NCBI RefSeq assembly: GCF_003946115.1
Contig: NZ_RHOH01000001.1
Span: forward strand, 468,200 to 532,199
Source: Lacticaseibacillus daqingensis
GTDB taxonomy: Bacteria; Bacillota; Bacilli; Lactobacillales; Lactobacillaceae
Length of the DNA: 64,000 nt
Reading direction: 5' to 3'
Part shown: positions 9,427 to 16,797 of the stretch, in pieces
Layout: each line of letters starts with the position of its first letter
Position numbering within the stretch: position 1 is the first letter of the stretch
Program-made: the position numbers and the translations under genes
The notes under the pieces: model-generated
What the model was told of the DNA's origin: nothing
Database searches by the model: none
What the model saw: only the letters and a program-made list of their open reading frames with translations

Positions 9427-9890
9427 AGCTGGTCCATCGTGCGGTTGAGCGCCGCGTCCACCGCGTTGTTGTAGCGGTTGGTCGCGTGGCCCTTCACCTT
9501 CTGGAACTGGAGTTGATCAAAGCGCGCGACCTGCTGCAACAGCTGCTGCCAGAGTTCGGCGTTTTTGACCGGCTTACCGCCCTTCATCCAGTGGTTCGCC
9601 TGCCACTTGACGTACCACTTTTGCTGCATGGTGTTGATCACGTAGGCGGAATCCGAGAACACGGTGACGGGCAGGTCGGTGCGCTTCAGCGCGGACAGGC
9701 CCTGGATCACCGCCATGATTTCCATGTAGTTGTTGGTGCGACCGCGCTCGCCGGCTGACAGCATCTTTTGGTGCTCGCCGTAAATCAGCAGCGCGGCCCA
9801 CGCGCTTTTATCCTCCGGGCGCACCGACCCACCGGCCACGTTGCCGGTATTGCGGTTGCCACCGTCGGTATAGACGTGAATTTCTGTCAT
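9423..9890 (-). CDS. rnhA: Ribonuclease HI
   Basis: A 155-residue RNase H fold protein that cleaves RNA in RNA-DNA hybrids. Catalytic acidic residues are visible in VYTDGG (first Asp), TNNYMEIMAV (Glu), FSDSAYV (Asp) and near the C-terminus in YNNAVD; KVKGHATN carries the flexible His loop. ATG at 9890 with AAAGGAG upstream is preferred over an upstream in-frame TTG. The 3' end overlaps the LysR gene stop on the other strand. Upstream lies the structured repeat region at 9905-10400. Confidence 0.9.
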   Translation of the reverse strand: MTEIHVYTDGGNRNTGNVAGGSVRPEDKSAWAALLIYGEHQKMLSAGERGRTNNYMEIMAVIQGLSALKRTDLPVTVFSDSAYVINTMQQKWYVKWQANHWMKGGKPVKNAELWQQLLQQVARFDQLQFQKVKGHATNRYNNAVDAALNRTMDQL

Positions 9891-9904
9891 GGGAACTCCT
9901 TTCA

Positions 9905-10110
9905 AAACCAGAGCGAAGTGGTGCGGTTATAAGACCGGACTACGGTCCAGCTAGTGCCACTTCCAGCTCCGGCGGGTGGCGGCGGAACGCGTGGGGCTCC
10001 CCCGAGCCAAAGAGCGGTCTCGGGACCCGCCCTTGTTGTAAGCCGGCAAAGGGCGCCGACTAACAACAATCTCACGCTGGCTCGCCACCCGCCTCCGCTT
10101 CCAGTGTCAC
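9905..10110. repeat. GC-rich nested-hairpin element, divergent copy
   Basis: The left end starts with AAACCAGAGC, as do the units at 14176-14548. GAAGTGG pairs with CCACTTC, enclosing a GACC/GGTC hairpin. Further on, GGCGGGTGGCG at 9971-9981 is perfectly complementary to 10083-10093, enclosing a GGCTC/GAGCC hairpin and a hairpin with TTGTTGT/ACAACAA arms near 10033-10070. No coding potential is convincing here. It may be a structured RNA or a DNA palindrome family; together with the next element it fills most of the 629-bp spacer between rnhA and the HAD gene. Confidence 0.6.
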
Positions 10111-10227
10111 TGGCTGAACCTCCGCCCTCCGATTATGAACCACTCAGACATCCACTGAGCTGATCATGTTTGCGAACTAACAAGTATCGAAATGCGTGCG
10201 ACACAGATTTTTAAAACACACTCTAGC

Positions 10228-10335
10228 CATGTCACTTGCGCCCGCACTTAGGCGCGAGTGACATGGCGTAGCTAGATGCACCTGCGTTGCGTTGCGTAGC
10301 TCGACGAAGCGCGGAAAGTAGTAAGCGAGGCAGAA
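10228..10335. repeat. Nested-hairpin element, 5'-deleted copy
   Basis: CATGTCACTTGCGCC pairs with GGCGCGAGTGACATG around the loop CGCACTTA (10228-10265). It is followed by the family's 3' arm ending GCTCGACGA (10299-10307) and a shared tail GGAAAGTAGTAAGCGAG (10313-10329). The matching 5' arm beginning AAACCAGAGC is missing, so this copy is truncated. A further remnant of the apical hairpin (TTACTTAGGCGCG) lies at about 10388-10400. Confidence 0.65.
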
Positions 10336-10460
10336 AGCCCGTAAGCAAGTTTGTTCAGTGAGCAGACCCTACGAACGACTTTTGCCCTTACTTAGGCGCG
10401 CTGGCATGGTTAACTGTACTACCGTTTCGCCGCTCCTGTCATTGTACGAGGCAAAAAGCC

Positions 10461-10489
10461 TTGGGGCAAGTCGGGTTCTAGGGTAAGAT
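10461..10489 (+). promoter_or_regulatory. Promoter candidate for the HAD-histidine phosphatase-brnQ operon
   Basis: TTGGGG, a 17-bp spacer, then TAAGAT, placed 31 bp upstream of the ATG at 10520. Confidence 0.5.
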
Positions 10490-10519
10490 GGGGAAGATTA
10501 CCAATGGGGAGAGGACAAC

Positions 10520-11329
10520 ATGAAACAAAAAATGATTGCGCTGGACTTGGACGGCACGACACTGAACGCCCATGGGGAGCTGAGCGCGACCACGGTGGCG
10601 GTACTGCAGGCGGCCACGGCGGCCGGGCACTTGGTGGTGATCACCACGGGGCGTCCGGATGGGATCTCCGAGCCGTTTTACGACCAGCTCGGACTGACCA
10701 GCCCCCTGATCAATTTCAACGGCGCCTTGATCCACAAACCGCATCAGGCTTGGGCACATGAGCGCGCCGTGACGATCGAGGTGCCGACCGCGTTGGCGCT
10801 GCGCGACTTGCGGCAGGATTTCGCCATTCGGGTGATGGTCGCGGAAGGCAAGCAGATGCTGTTGGCCGACCACGGGTACACCGGCGTGCCGTTTTTGCCG
10901 GACATGCCAGCGCCCACCACGCTGTTTGATGAAATCGGGCTGGTGCGCGCGCCGATTTCAGTCACGATGTTCATTGATGAGCCGACGCTGGCGCCGTTGA
11001 GCGCGGCCATTCAGGCCCAGTACCCGCAGCTGGTCGGCAAAACCTGGGGCGCATGGAGCGGCGAGCACACTGCGCTTGAGGTGACGGCCGGCAACGCGTC
11101 CAAGTCGCGTGGACTGGCCTATGTGGCCGGGGCGTACGGCATTGCGCAGGAGGATATCATCGCGTTTGGCGACGACATGAACGATCTGGACATGCTGCAG
11201 TATGCCGGGGTCGGAGTGGCGATGGCCAACGCGCGGCCGCAGATCCTGGCTGTGGCGGATGCCGTCACCCCGACCACGAACGATAACGACGGGGTGGCCA
11301 ACTACCTGACCGCGCACCTCGCGCTGTAA
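10520..11329 (+). CDS. Cof-type HAD-IIB phosphatase
   Basis: A 269-residue HAD hydrolase. Motif I is DLDGT (residues 9-13), motif II TTGRP, and the C-terminal metal site is FGDDMNDLDML, with the C2B cap between. Relatives (YidA, YwpJ-like) dephosphorylate sugar phosphates and related metabolites with low specificity. It is the first gene of an operon with a histidine phosphatase (16 nt away) and BrnQ. GGGAGAGG upstream supports the start. It sits immediately downstream of a nested-hairpin array, as does the HAD gene at 14800. Confidence 0.88.
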   Translation: MKQKMIALDLDGTTLNAHGELSATTVAVLQAATAAGHLVVITTGRPDGISEPFYDQLGLTSPLINFNGALIHKPHQAWAHERAVTIEVPTALALRDLRQDFAIRVMVAEGKQMLLADHGYTGVPFLPDMPAPTTLFDEIGLVRAPISVTMFIDEPTLAPLSAAIQAQYPQLVGKTWGAWSGEHTALEVTAGNASKSRGLAYVAGAYGIAQEDIIAFGDDMNDLDMLQYAGVGVAMANARPQILAVADAVTPTTNDNDGVANYLTAHLAL

Positions 11330-11344
11330 CGATAGGAGGATAAG

Positions 11345-12019
11345 ATGACAGAACTCTGGTTGGTGCGCCATGGCCAAACCGAATACAATGTGCAAGACCG
11401 CGTGCAGGGGATGGCCAACTCGGCGCTGACCCCGGCCGGGCGCGCCGGGGCGGCTGCCTTGGGGCGTGGCTTCAAGCAAGCGGGGGTGACCTTTGACGCC
11501 GCGTTCAGCTCGGATCTGGCCCGCGCGCAAGACACCGCGCAACTGGCGCTGGCGGCCGCGGGGCAGGCAAGCTTGCCGCTGACGCTTGACGCCGGGCTGC
11601 GCGAGGAGAATTACGGCAAGTACGAGGGGCAGCTGACCAACGATTTTGCGCAAAGCCTGTTCGGTCTACCGGACTTCAAGGCGGCGCTGCTGGCGCACGA
11701 GCTGAACCTGGCGCAGATCGCGGATGCGACATATGCCGCCAACGCGGATCAGACGCCGAATCGCGCCGAGGACAACGGCATGGTGCAGCGGCGCTTCGAC
11801 GCTGCGTTGCGGACGCTTACGGTCGGGCAAACGGGCCGGCTGTTGGTCGTGACCCACGGCACGGTGACGCTGATGTGGCTGAACTACATCGGCTTTGACA
11901 CGCGCGGCCAGGAGATGCTGCACAACACCAGCGTCACGCGGGTCGCGTATGCCGATGGAATCTTCACCGTGCACGACTTTGATGATGATACCTACCTCAC
12001 CCTGGGCAAGGAGGCCTAA
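11345..12019 (+). CDS. Histidine phosphatase family protein (phosphoglycerate mutase-like)
   Basis: A 224-residue protein with the RHG phosphohistidine motif LVRHGQTEYN (His9 is the nucleophile) and a second active-site His in LVVTHGTV. Family members are broad phosphatases or cofactor-dependent mutases. The length and the absence of full GpmA motifs favour a phosphatase. AGGAGG lies close to the ATG. Middle gene of a three-gene operon; its TAA is one base before the brnQ start. Confidence 0.88.
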   Translation: MTELWLVRHGQTEYNVQDRVQGMANSALTPAGRAGAAALGRGFKQAGVTFDAAFSSDLARAQDTAQLALAAAGQASLPLTLDAGLREENYGKYEGQLTNDFAQSLFGLPDFKAALLAHELNLAQIADATYAANADQTPNRAEDNGMVQRRFDAALRTLTVGQTGRLLVVTHGTVTLMWLNYIGFDTRGQEMLHNTSVTRVAYADGIFTVHDFDDDTYLTLGKEA

Positions 12020-12020
12020 C

Positions 12021-13346
12021 ATGACCCACCGACTGAATCGTCGTGAGCTGTTTTTCATTGGCGCGATGTTGTTCGGCCTGTTCTTTGGCGCCGGTAATCT
12101 GATTTTTCCCGTGTTTGTCGGCCAGGAAGCCGGCACGGCGCTGGGGCCGGCGCTGCTCGGCTTTCTGGTGTCGGGCGTGGGCCTGCCGCTCTTGGGCGTG
12201 GCGGCCATTGGACTGACCAAGTCCGAGGGCGTGTTCGAACTGGCGCAAAAAGTCAGTCGGCCGTACGCATACGCCTTCACGGTGCTCCTGTACCTGTGCA
12301 TCGGCCCGGCCTTTGCACTGCCACGCCTCGCCTCGATCTCCTATGAGGTGGGCCTGGCGCCGTTTGTTGCGGCGCCACACCAAACCGTGAGCCTGCTGGG
12401 CTACTCGCTGGCATTTTTCGCGCTGGCGTGGTGGTTCGCCCGCAAACCCAGTCAGATCATGGTGTGGGTCGGTAAGGTGCTGACGCCGGCCTTCCTCGTG
12501 GCCCTCGGGATCCTGTTGGTGGCGGTGCTCGTGCACCCGCTGGGGAGCGGGCAGGCGGCCAACGGTGCGTATCGCGCGCAGCCGCTTTTGACCGGCTTCA
12601 CCGCGGGCTACTCCACCATGGATGCGCTGGCGGCGCTAGCCTTCGGCATCATCGTGGTGGATGCGTTGCGTGACCTCGGCGTGACCGAGCCTGCGACCAT
12701 CGCCAAGGACACCATCCGTGCCGGCGCATTGGCCGTGGGAATGATGGGGGTGCTGTACGCACTACTGGCCTTGCTTGGCCGTAATGCGGTGGGGCCGTTT
12801 GCCCGCGCGGCGAACGGGGGGCCGATTCTGGCCAACGTCGCCCACGCGTACTTCGGGACCTTTGGCAACGGCTTGCTGGCCGTCATCGTCATTCTGGCCT
12901 GTCTCAAAACGGCGATCGGGCTGATCACCGCATTCGGGGATACCTTCAAGACCCTTTTTCCCCGCCTGCCGTACCAGGGGCTGATCCTGGTGGCGACCGT
13001 TGTGCCACTGGTGTTTGCCAACGTGGGCCTCGATCGCCTGCTGGCGGTGTCCGTTCCCGTCTTGTACGCCATCTACCCGCTGGCCATCACGCTGATCCTG
13101 CTGGGTCTGCTGTCGCCGTGGCTGGGTGAGTCGCACTGGCTGTTCGGCACCGTCACCGCGTTCACCGCCGTGCCCGCGCTGTTGGACGGGCTCAACGCGT
13201 TGCCTACCAGCTTGCACACCGGTTGGGTGGCCCAGCTCCTGCAACTCGGTGATTGGCTGCCTGGCTTCGCGTACGGGCTGGGCTGGACCGTGCCCGCCCT
13301 GGTCGGGCTGGTCGTGGGGCTGATCGCCCATCACCTCAGCCGATAA
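12021..13346 (+). CDS. brnQ: Branched-chain amino acid transporter, LIVCS family
   Basis: A 441-residue protein with about 12 hydrophobic segments. The N-terminal GAMLFGLFFGAGNLIFP is diagnostic for BrnQ, the Na+ or H+ symporter for Leu, Ile and Val. The ATG at 12021 has AAGGAGG seven nt upstream, inside the preceding gene's 3' end. Translational coupling to the histidine phosphatase is likely. It ends at a strong hairpin. Confidence 0.93.
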   Translation: MTHRLNRRELFFIGAMLFGLFFGAGNLIFPVFVGQEAGTALGPALLGFLVSGVGLPLLGVAAIGLTKSEGVFELAQKVSRPYAYAFTVLLYLCIGPAFALPRLASISYEVGLAPFVAAPHQTVSLLGYSLAFFALAWWFARKPSQIMVWVGKVLTPAFLVALGILLVAVLVHPLGSGQAANGAYRAQPLLTGFTAGYSTMDALAALAFGIIVVDALRDLGVTEPATIAKDTIRAGALAVGMMGVLYALLALLGRNAVGPFARAANGGPILANVAHAYFGTFGNGLLAVIVILACLKTAIGLITAFGDTFKTLFPRLPYQGLILVATVVPLVFANVGLDRLLAVSVPVLYAIYPLAITLILLGLLSPWLGESHWLFGTVTAFTAVPALLDGLNALPTSLHTGWVAQLLQLGDWLPGFAYGLGWTVPALVGLVVGLIAHHLSR

Positions 13347-13390
13347 AAAATGACTGTTCAGCTTCCCCAGGAGGCCGAACAGTCATTTTT
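13346..13390. terminator. Bidirectional terminator after brnQ
   Basis: AAAAATGACTGTTC and its exact complement flank a 17-base loop, serving both brnQ and the convergent small gene. Confidence 0.9.
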
Positions 13391-13392
13391 GC

Positions 13393-13668
13393 TTATTTGT
13401 CTTCTTCAGGGGTGGGTTCAGGGTTGGGAATGCCGCCGCCCAGGTTCTTCACGATCGCCTTGAAGTTGATCACGATTTTGAAGTTCAACTCCGTCGCGTT
13501 CTGCCGGTCGCCGGCGTCATAGTCGGTGATGGTGAGTAGCGCGGAGTTCTCGTATACCTTCTGGACGGTGCCAGTAAATTGGGCGTCCATATCTTCTTTC
13601 ACTTTTGCCGTCACGGTATCGCCGAGGTGGATGTCTTCTTTATTCAACGGGACCATATCCTTTCGCAT
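13393..13668 (-). CDS. Small DUF2187-like (KOW-type) protein
   Basis: A 91-residue protein resembling the YkvS/DUF2187 family: a small beta-barrel of about 60 residues (LGDTVTAKVK ... FTGTVQKVYENSALLTI) followed by a proline/glutamate-rich tail. The function of the family is unknown. Start uncertain: ATG 13668 has no clear ribosome binding site, and ATG 13656 has AAAGGA too close. Monocistronic and convergent with brnQ. Confidence 0.6.
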   Translation of the reverse strand: MRKDMVPLNKEDIHLGDTVTAKVKEDMDAQFTGTVQKVYENSALLTITDYDAGDRQNATELNFKIVINFKAIVKNLGGGIPNPEPTPEEDK

Positions 13669-13765
13669 GATCAATCGGTTCTTTCAATTGATAGGTTGCA
13701 TGGTATAACACACGATTAGATAAATCAAGTGATTTTTCGCACTTATTCCGAAACTATATGATTTC

Positions 13766-13795
13766 TTGCACAAGACGGGGTCGTTGACCTATCCT
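13766..13795 (+). promoter_or_regulatory. Promoter candidate for the small gene at 13832
   Basis: TTGCAC, an 18-bp spacer and TATCCT lie 37 bp before the ATG. Confidence 0.4.
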
Positions 13796-13831
13796 AAAGG
13801 GGAACAACATTCATGAAGGGTGGCTGTCGAC

Positions 13832-14176
13832 ATGACAGAGGAAGCATTGACAGTGAACGAGCTGGCGCCTGACGCGCAGGACGCAGCGGTGGGCTCATTC
13901 GCACAGTTTTACTTGGAAAAGTACACACATGAGGGCCTCGACGTCTTCGCTCAGATTGACACAACGGGCCATATTGCAGATATCAATCAGTGGCTGGTTG
14001 ACAACGTGAACTTCTTGCACGAGGAGAAGCTGCACGGCCTCATCCAAAGCCGAAGCGCGAATTTTGTCGCGCTGTTGCAGGTGCTCAAGGCGCCGTTCAA
14101 CCGCAACGGCCAGCCGCTTACCTCGTGGTCGACCTGGTTTGCCGACCAGATCGCCAAGATCCCGCAGGGGCGCTAA
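13832..14176 (+). CDS. Hypothetical protein, 114 residues
   Basis: I do not recognise this family. The protein is acidic at its N-terminus (MTEEALTVNELAPDAQDAA), soluble, probably helical, with a Trp-rich C-terminal half (INQWLVD, TSWSTWFADQ). No signal peptide or membrane segment. The ATG at 13832 has AAGGGTGG upstream at a slightly long spacing; an in-frame GTG at 13820 is an alternative. The stop codon abuts the first nested-hairpin unit, so its mRNA would carry those hairpins as a 3' UTR unless transcription stops earlier. Confidence 0.6.
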   Translation: MTEEALTVNELAPDAQDAAVGSFAQFYLEKYTHEGLDVFAQIDTTGHIADINQWLVDNVNFLHEEKLHGLIQSRSANFVALLQVLKAPFNRNGQPLTSWSTWFADQIAKIPQGR

Positions 14177-14299
14177 AACCAGAGCGAAGTGGCGCGGTTA
14201 TGAGGGTTGGGCTAAGCCGGCCTGACGCTTGCGCCCGCACTTAGGCGCGAGGGGCAGGCCGGCTTAGATCGCACCCTCATGCGCCACGTAGCTCGACGA
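14176..14299. repeat. Nested-hairpin unit 1 of a tandem array
   Basis: A 124-nt element from AAACCAGAGC to GCTCGACGA. Concentric pairings: GAGC/GCTC, GTGGCGC/GCGCCAC, ATGAGGGT/ACCCTCAT, CTAAGCCGGCCTG/CAGGCCGGCTTAG, CTTGCGCC/GGCGCGAG, with the loop CGCACTTA. The inner stem contains a T-G wobble shared by units 1, 2 and 4. Confidence 0.8.
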
Positions 14300-14424
14300 A
14301 ACCAGAGCGAAGCGAAGCGTACTTAGCAGGATGGCTAGCCTAAGACTGGTACTTGCGCCCGTACTTAGGCGCGAGTACCAGTCCGTAGCTAGACACGCCT
14401 GCGTTGCTTTGCATAGCTCGACGA
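14299..14424. repeat. Nested-hairpin unit 2
   Basis: Same plan as unit 1 with different stem bases: GAGC/GCTC, GCGAAGC/GCTTTGC (one wobble), GCAGG/CCTGC, CTAGC/GCTAG, GACTGGTACTTGCGCC/GGCGCGAGTACCAGTC, loop CGTACTTA. It begins directly where unit 1 ends. Confidence 0.8.
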
Positions 14425-14548
14425 AACCAGAGCAGCGCAAAGCGCACTTAGCGGAATGGCTAGCGAGGGTCAAGTGCTTGGGGCGTACTTGGCCCCGAGT
14501 GCTTGACCCTTGCTAGACGCTTCCGCGTTGCTTTGCGGCGCTCGACGA
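14424..14548. repeat. Nested-hairpin unit 3
   Basis: GAGC/GCTC, GCAAAGC/GCTTTGC, GCGGAA/TTCCGC, CTAGC/GCTAG and an apical stem GGGTCAAG...GGGGC paired with GCCCC...CTTGACCC that needs three G-U-type wobbles. Loop GTACTTG. It is followed by the tail GGAAAGAAGTAAGCGAG (14554-14570), which is also found after the copy at 10228. Confidence 0.8.
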
Positions 14549-14653
14549 AGGTTGGAAAGAAGTAAGCGAGCCGTAAAGTCCGTGGTGGAGGACGCACGAT
14601 TAAAAGCCCTGGAAAAGCTCGCGACCCAGGCACCAAAACAACCCAGTTCACGC

Positions 14654-14682
14654 AAAAGAATGCTGCAAGGCATTCTTTTTTT
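14654..14682 (+). terminator. Rho-independent terminator downstream of the hairpin array
   Basis: AAAAGAATGC, loop TGCAAG, GCATTCTTTT and further T residues. No gene ends here; the nearest upstream stop is at 14176. It would therefore end a transcript that contains the three hairpin units and their tail. The rest of 14177-14799 shows no gene. Confidence 0.8.
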
Positions 14683-14799
14683 AACTCGCGCGGCGAAAGC
14701 GCTCGATGTTGTGCGCCGTTACCCTCTGCCTGCACGCATGCAAGGGGCAAACCAGCCAGCCGCGCGATTGTTTGGTACAATAGCGCCAGGAGGATACCT

Positions 14800-15600
14800 A
14801 TGGACAATTACTTGATCGTCAGCGATGTGGACGGCACGCTGGCGTATGATGAACGACACATTACGGCGCGCACCCAGCGTGTGCTGAACCAACTGATGGA
14901 CGCAGGGCACGAGTTTTACCTGGCGACCGGGCGGATGTACAGCCTGGCCGAGACGATGGCGACGCAAATCGGCCCGCGCGCTGAGATCATTGCGGCCAAC
15001 GGGGCGGTGTACGACTTCGCCGGCGCCCGGGTCCACCACCGCTTGGGCTTGGCCGGGCTGGCAGCCATTGAGCGCACAGTGGCCGCCAATGACTTGGCGG
15101 CGCTGTACTTCAGCGATGACACCGTGTACTACACGACACCGCCCGTGCCGGTGGTGCAGGCGATGCTGGCGGCGTTTGCGCCAGCCGATTCGCCGGTCGC
15201 CGTGCGGCAGGTGGCATCGGTCAGTGAATGCGCGGCGACGGCCAACAATGGCATCGTCTTTGCGCCGCACGCCCCGGCTGCTCTGGAGCGCACGTTGACG
15301 GCGCTCAATGCCTGTCCAGAGCTGGCAGTGTCGGCCAGTGACCCGACCAACCTGGAGCTGATCCCTCGTGGCATTGACAAGGCAGTGGCCATTGCTGAGC
15401 TGCAGGCCAAAACCGGGATCCCCGCCGCGCGCACCATCGTGTTCGGCGATGGGATGAATGACCTCGGCATGCTGAAGGCGGCCGGCATCAGTGTGGCGAT
15501 GGGCAACGCGATGCCCGCGGTGAAGGCGGTGGCCAAGCATGTGACGGCCACGAACAAGGAAGACGGCTTGGCACAGTTTCTCGAACAGTTTTTCAACTAA
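14800..15600 (+). CDS. Cof-type HAD-IIB phosphatase
   Basis: A 266-residue HAD hydrolase with motif I DVDGT (residues 9-13), motif II TGRM and the C-terminal FGDGMNDLGML metal site. Relatives are sugar-phosphate or nucleotide-cofactor phosphatases of relaxed specificity. AGGAGG precedes the ATG, and TGGTACAAT (14773-14781) gives an extended -10 promoter. It is 14 nt from the aldo/keto reductase and likely cotranscribed. It is the second HAD gene in this window placed right after a nested-hairpin array. Confidence 0.88.
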   Translation: MDNYLIVSDVDGTLAYDERHITARTQRVLNQLMDAGHEFYLATGRMYSLAETMATQIGPRAEIIAANGAVYDFAGARVHHRLGLAGLAAIERTVAANDLAALYFSDDTVYYTTPPVPVVQAMLAAFAPADSPVAVRQVASVSECAATANNGIVFAPHAPAALERTLTALNACPELAVSASDPTNLELIPRGIDKAVAIAELQAKTGIPAARTIVFGDGMNDLGMLKAAGISVAMGNAMPAVKAVAKHVTATNKEDGLAQFLEQFFN

Positions 15601-15614
15601 AGGAGGACGAATTC

Positions 15615-16610
15615 ATGTATCACGCAAACCCTGATCGTTACGGCCACGTGCCGGTGCGCCACGCCGGCACCAGCGGCCTGATGCTACCGGTGGTCTCGCT
15701 GGGCCTCTGGCAGCACTTCGGTAGCGCCGACCCGTTCGCGGCGCGGCGGGACGTGATCCTGGCCGCATTTGACCGCGGTGTGTTTCACTTCGACTGCGCC
15801 AACCACTACGGGGACGGCGACTTCGGCTCTAGCGAGGCGCTGCTGGGTCAGGTGCTGGGTGCCGACCTGCGCGCGTACCGCGACGAGCTCGTGATTTCGA
15901 CTAAGGTCGGCTACGAGATCCACCCTGGCCCATACGGCACCGGCACGAGTCGCAAGGCCGTGATGCAAAGCATCGACAGCTCCCTGCAGCGCCTGCAGCT
16001 GGATTACGTTGATCTGTTTTACGCCCACCGCTTCGATGAGACGGTAAATGTGGCCGAAACGGTGCGTGCGCTGGACGATGTGGTGCGGGCGGGCAAGGCG
16101 CTGTACATCGGCGTCTCCAACTTCGAGACCCCACAAGCCCAGGAAGCCATCGGCCTGTTCCAGCAGCTGGGGACGCCGTTTGTCGTCAACCAGATGAGCT
16201 ACAACCTGTTCAACCGCAACGTGGAAACCAGTGGCCAGCTGGCCCTGTTGCGTGAGCATGGCGCCGGGTTGGTGGCGTACGGTCCGCTGTCCGAGGGGCT
16301 GCTGTCCGACCGCTACCTCGGTGGGATCCCCGATACCTTCAAGATCCATCCGACCAACCAGGCCACCTTCAGCCGCGGCAAAGACGAAGTGGTTCACTGC
16401 TTGAACCAATTGAATGACATCGCGCACGACCGCGGCCAGACGCTGGCTCAAATGGCGCTGGCCTGGCTGCTTCGCGACCCGGTGGTGACCAGCGTGATCA
16501 TCGGCACCACCAGCGTTGAACACCTGGAAGATAATCTGGCAGCGGCGGAGAACCTGACGTTTAGTGCTGAGGAACTGGCTCGGATCGAGGCACTGACGGC
16601 ATTGAGCTGA
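15615..16610 (+). CDS. Aldo/keto reductase (YghZ-like)
   Basis: A 331-residue NADPH-dependent oxidoreductase of the AKR superfamily TIM-barrel type. HFDCANHYGDG holds the catalytic Asp and Tyr, ISTKVGY the Lys, and FYAHRFD replaces the usual LxHR-like His region. The C-terminal IIGTTSVEHLEDNL binds the cofactor phosphate. The best-known relatives detoxify methylglyoxal. AAAGGAGG upstream of the ATG. Second gene of the operon with the HAD phosphatase. Confidence 0.88.
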   Translation: MYHANPDRYGHVPVRHAGTSGLMLPVVSLGLWQHFGSADPFAARRDVILAAFDRGVFHFDCANHYGDGDFGSSEALLGQVLGADLRAYRDELVISTKVGYEIHPGPYGTGTSRKAVMQSIDSSLQRLQLDYVDLFYAHRFDETVNVAETVRALDDVVRAGKALYIGVSNFETPQAQEAIGLFQQLGTPFVVNQMSYNLFNRNVETSGQLALLREHGAGLVAYGPLSEGLLSDRYLGGIPDTFKIHPTNQATFSRGKDEVVHCLNQLNDIAHDRGQTLAQMALAWLLRDPVVTSVIIGTTSVEHLEDNLAAAENLTFSAEELARIEALTALS

Positions 16611-16628
16611 AGACGCGTTATCTGACGC

Positions 16629-16657
16629 AAGGTCGACGAAAAAGTCGGCTTTTTTTT
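16629..16657 (+). terminator. Terminator after the aldo/keto reductase
   Basis: A short GTCGAC/GTCGGC stem with an A-rich loop and eight T residues. Confidence 0.75.
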
Positions 16658-16797
16658 ACGCTAAAGTTCAATTAAAAAACTAATTCTATTAATAACCGTC
16701 GTTTTATTTGAGACGAGTTTGGCCACCTTGGTATGGTTATCTTGGGGCTAGAAATTGGAGATGTATTGCTTACTGATTTAGAAAGGTTGGTGAGAAT

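Noticed and set aside
14176..14548. CRISPR array
   Set aside because: Units are 124-125 nt, directly abutting and internally palindromic, with no short identical repeats separated by unique spacers and no cas genes nearby.
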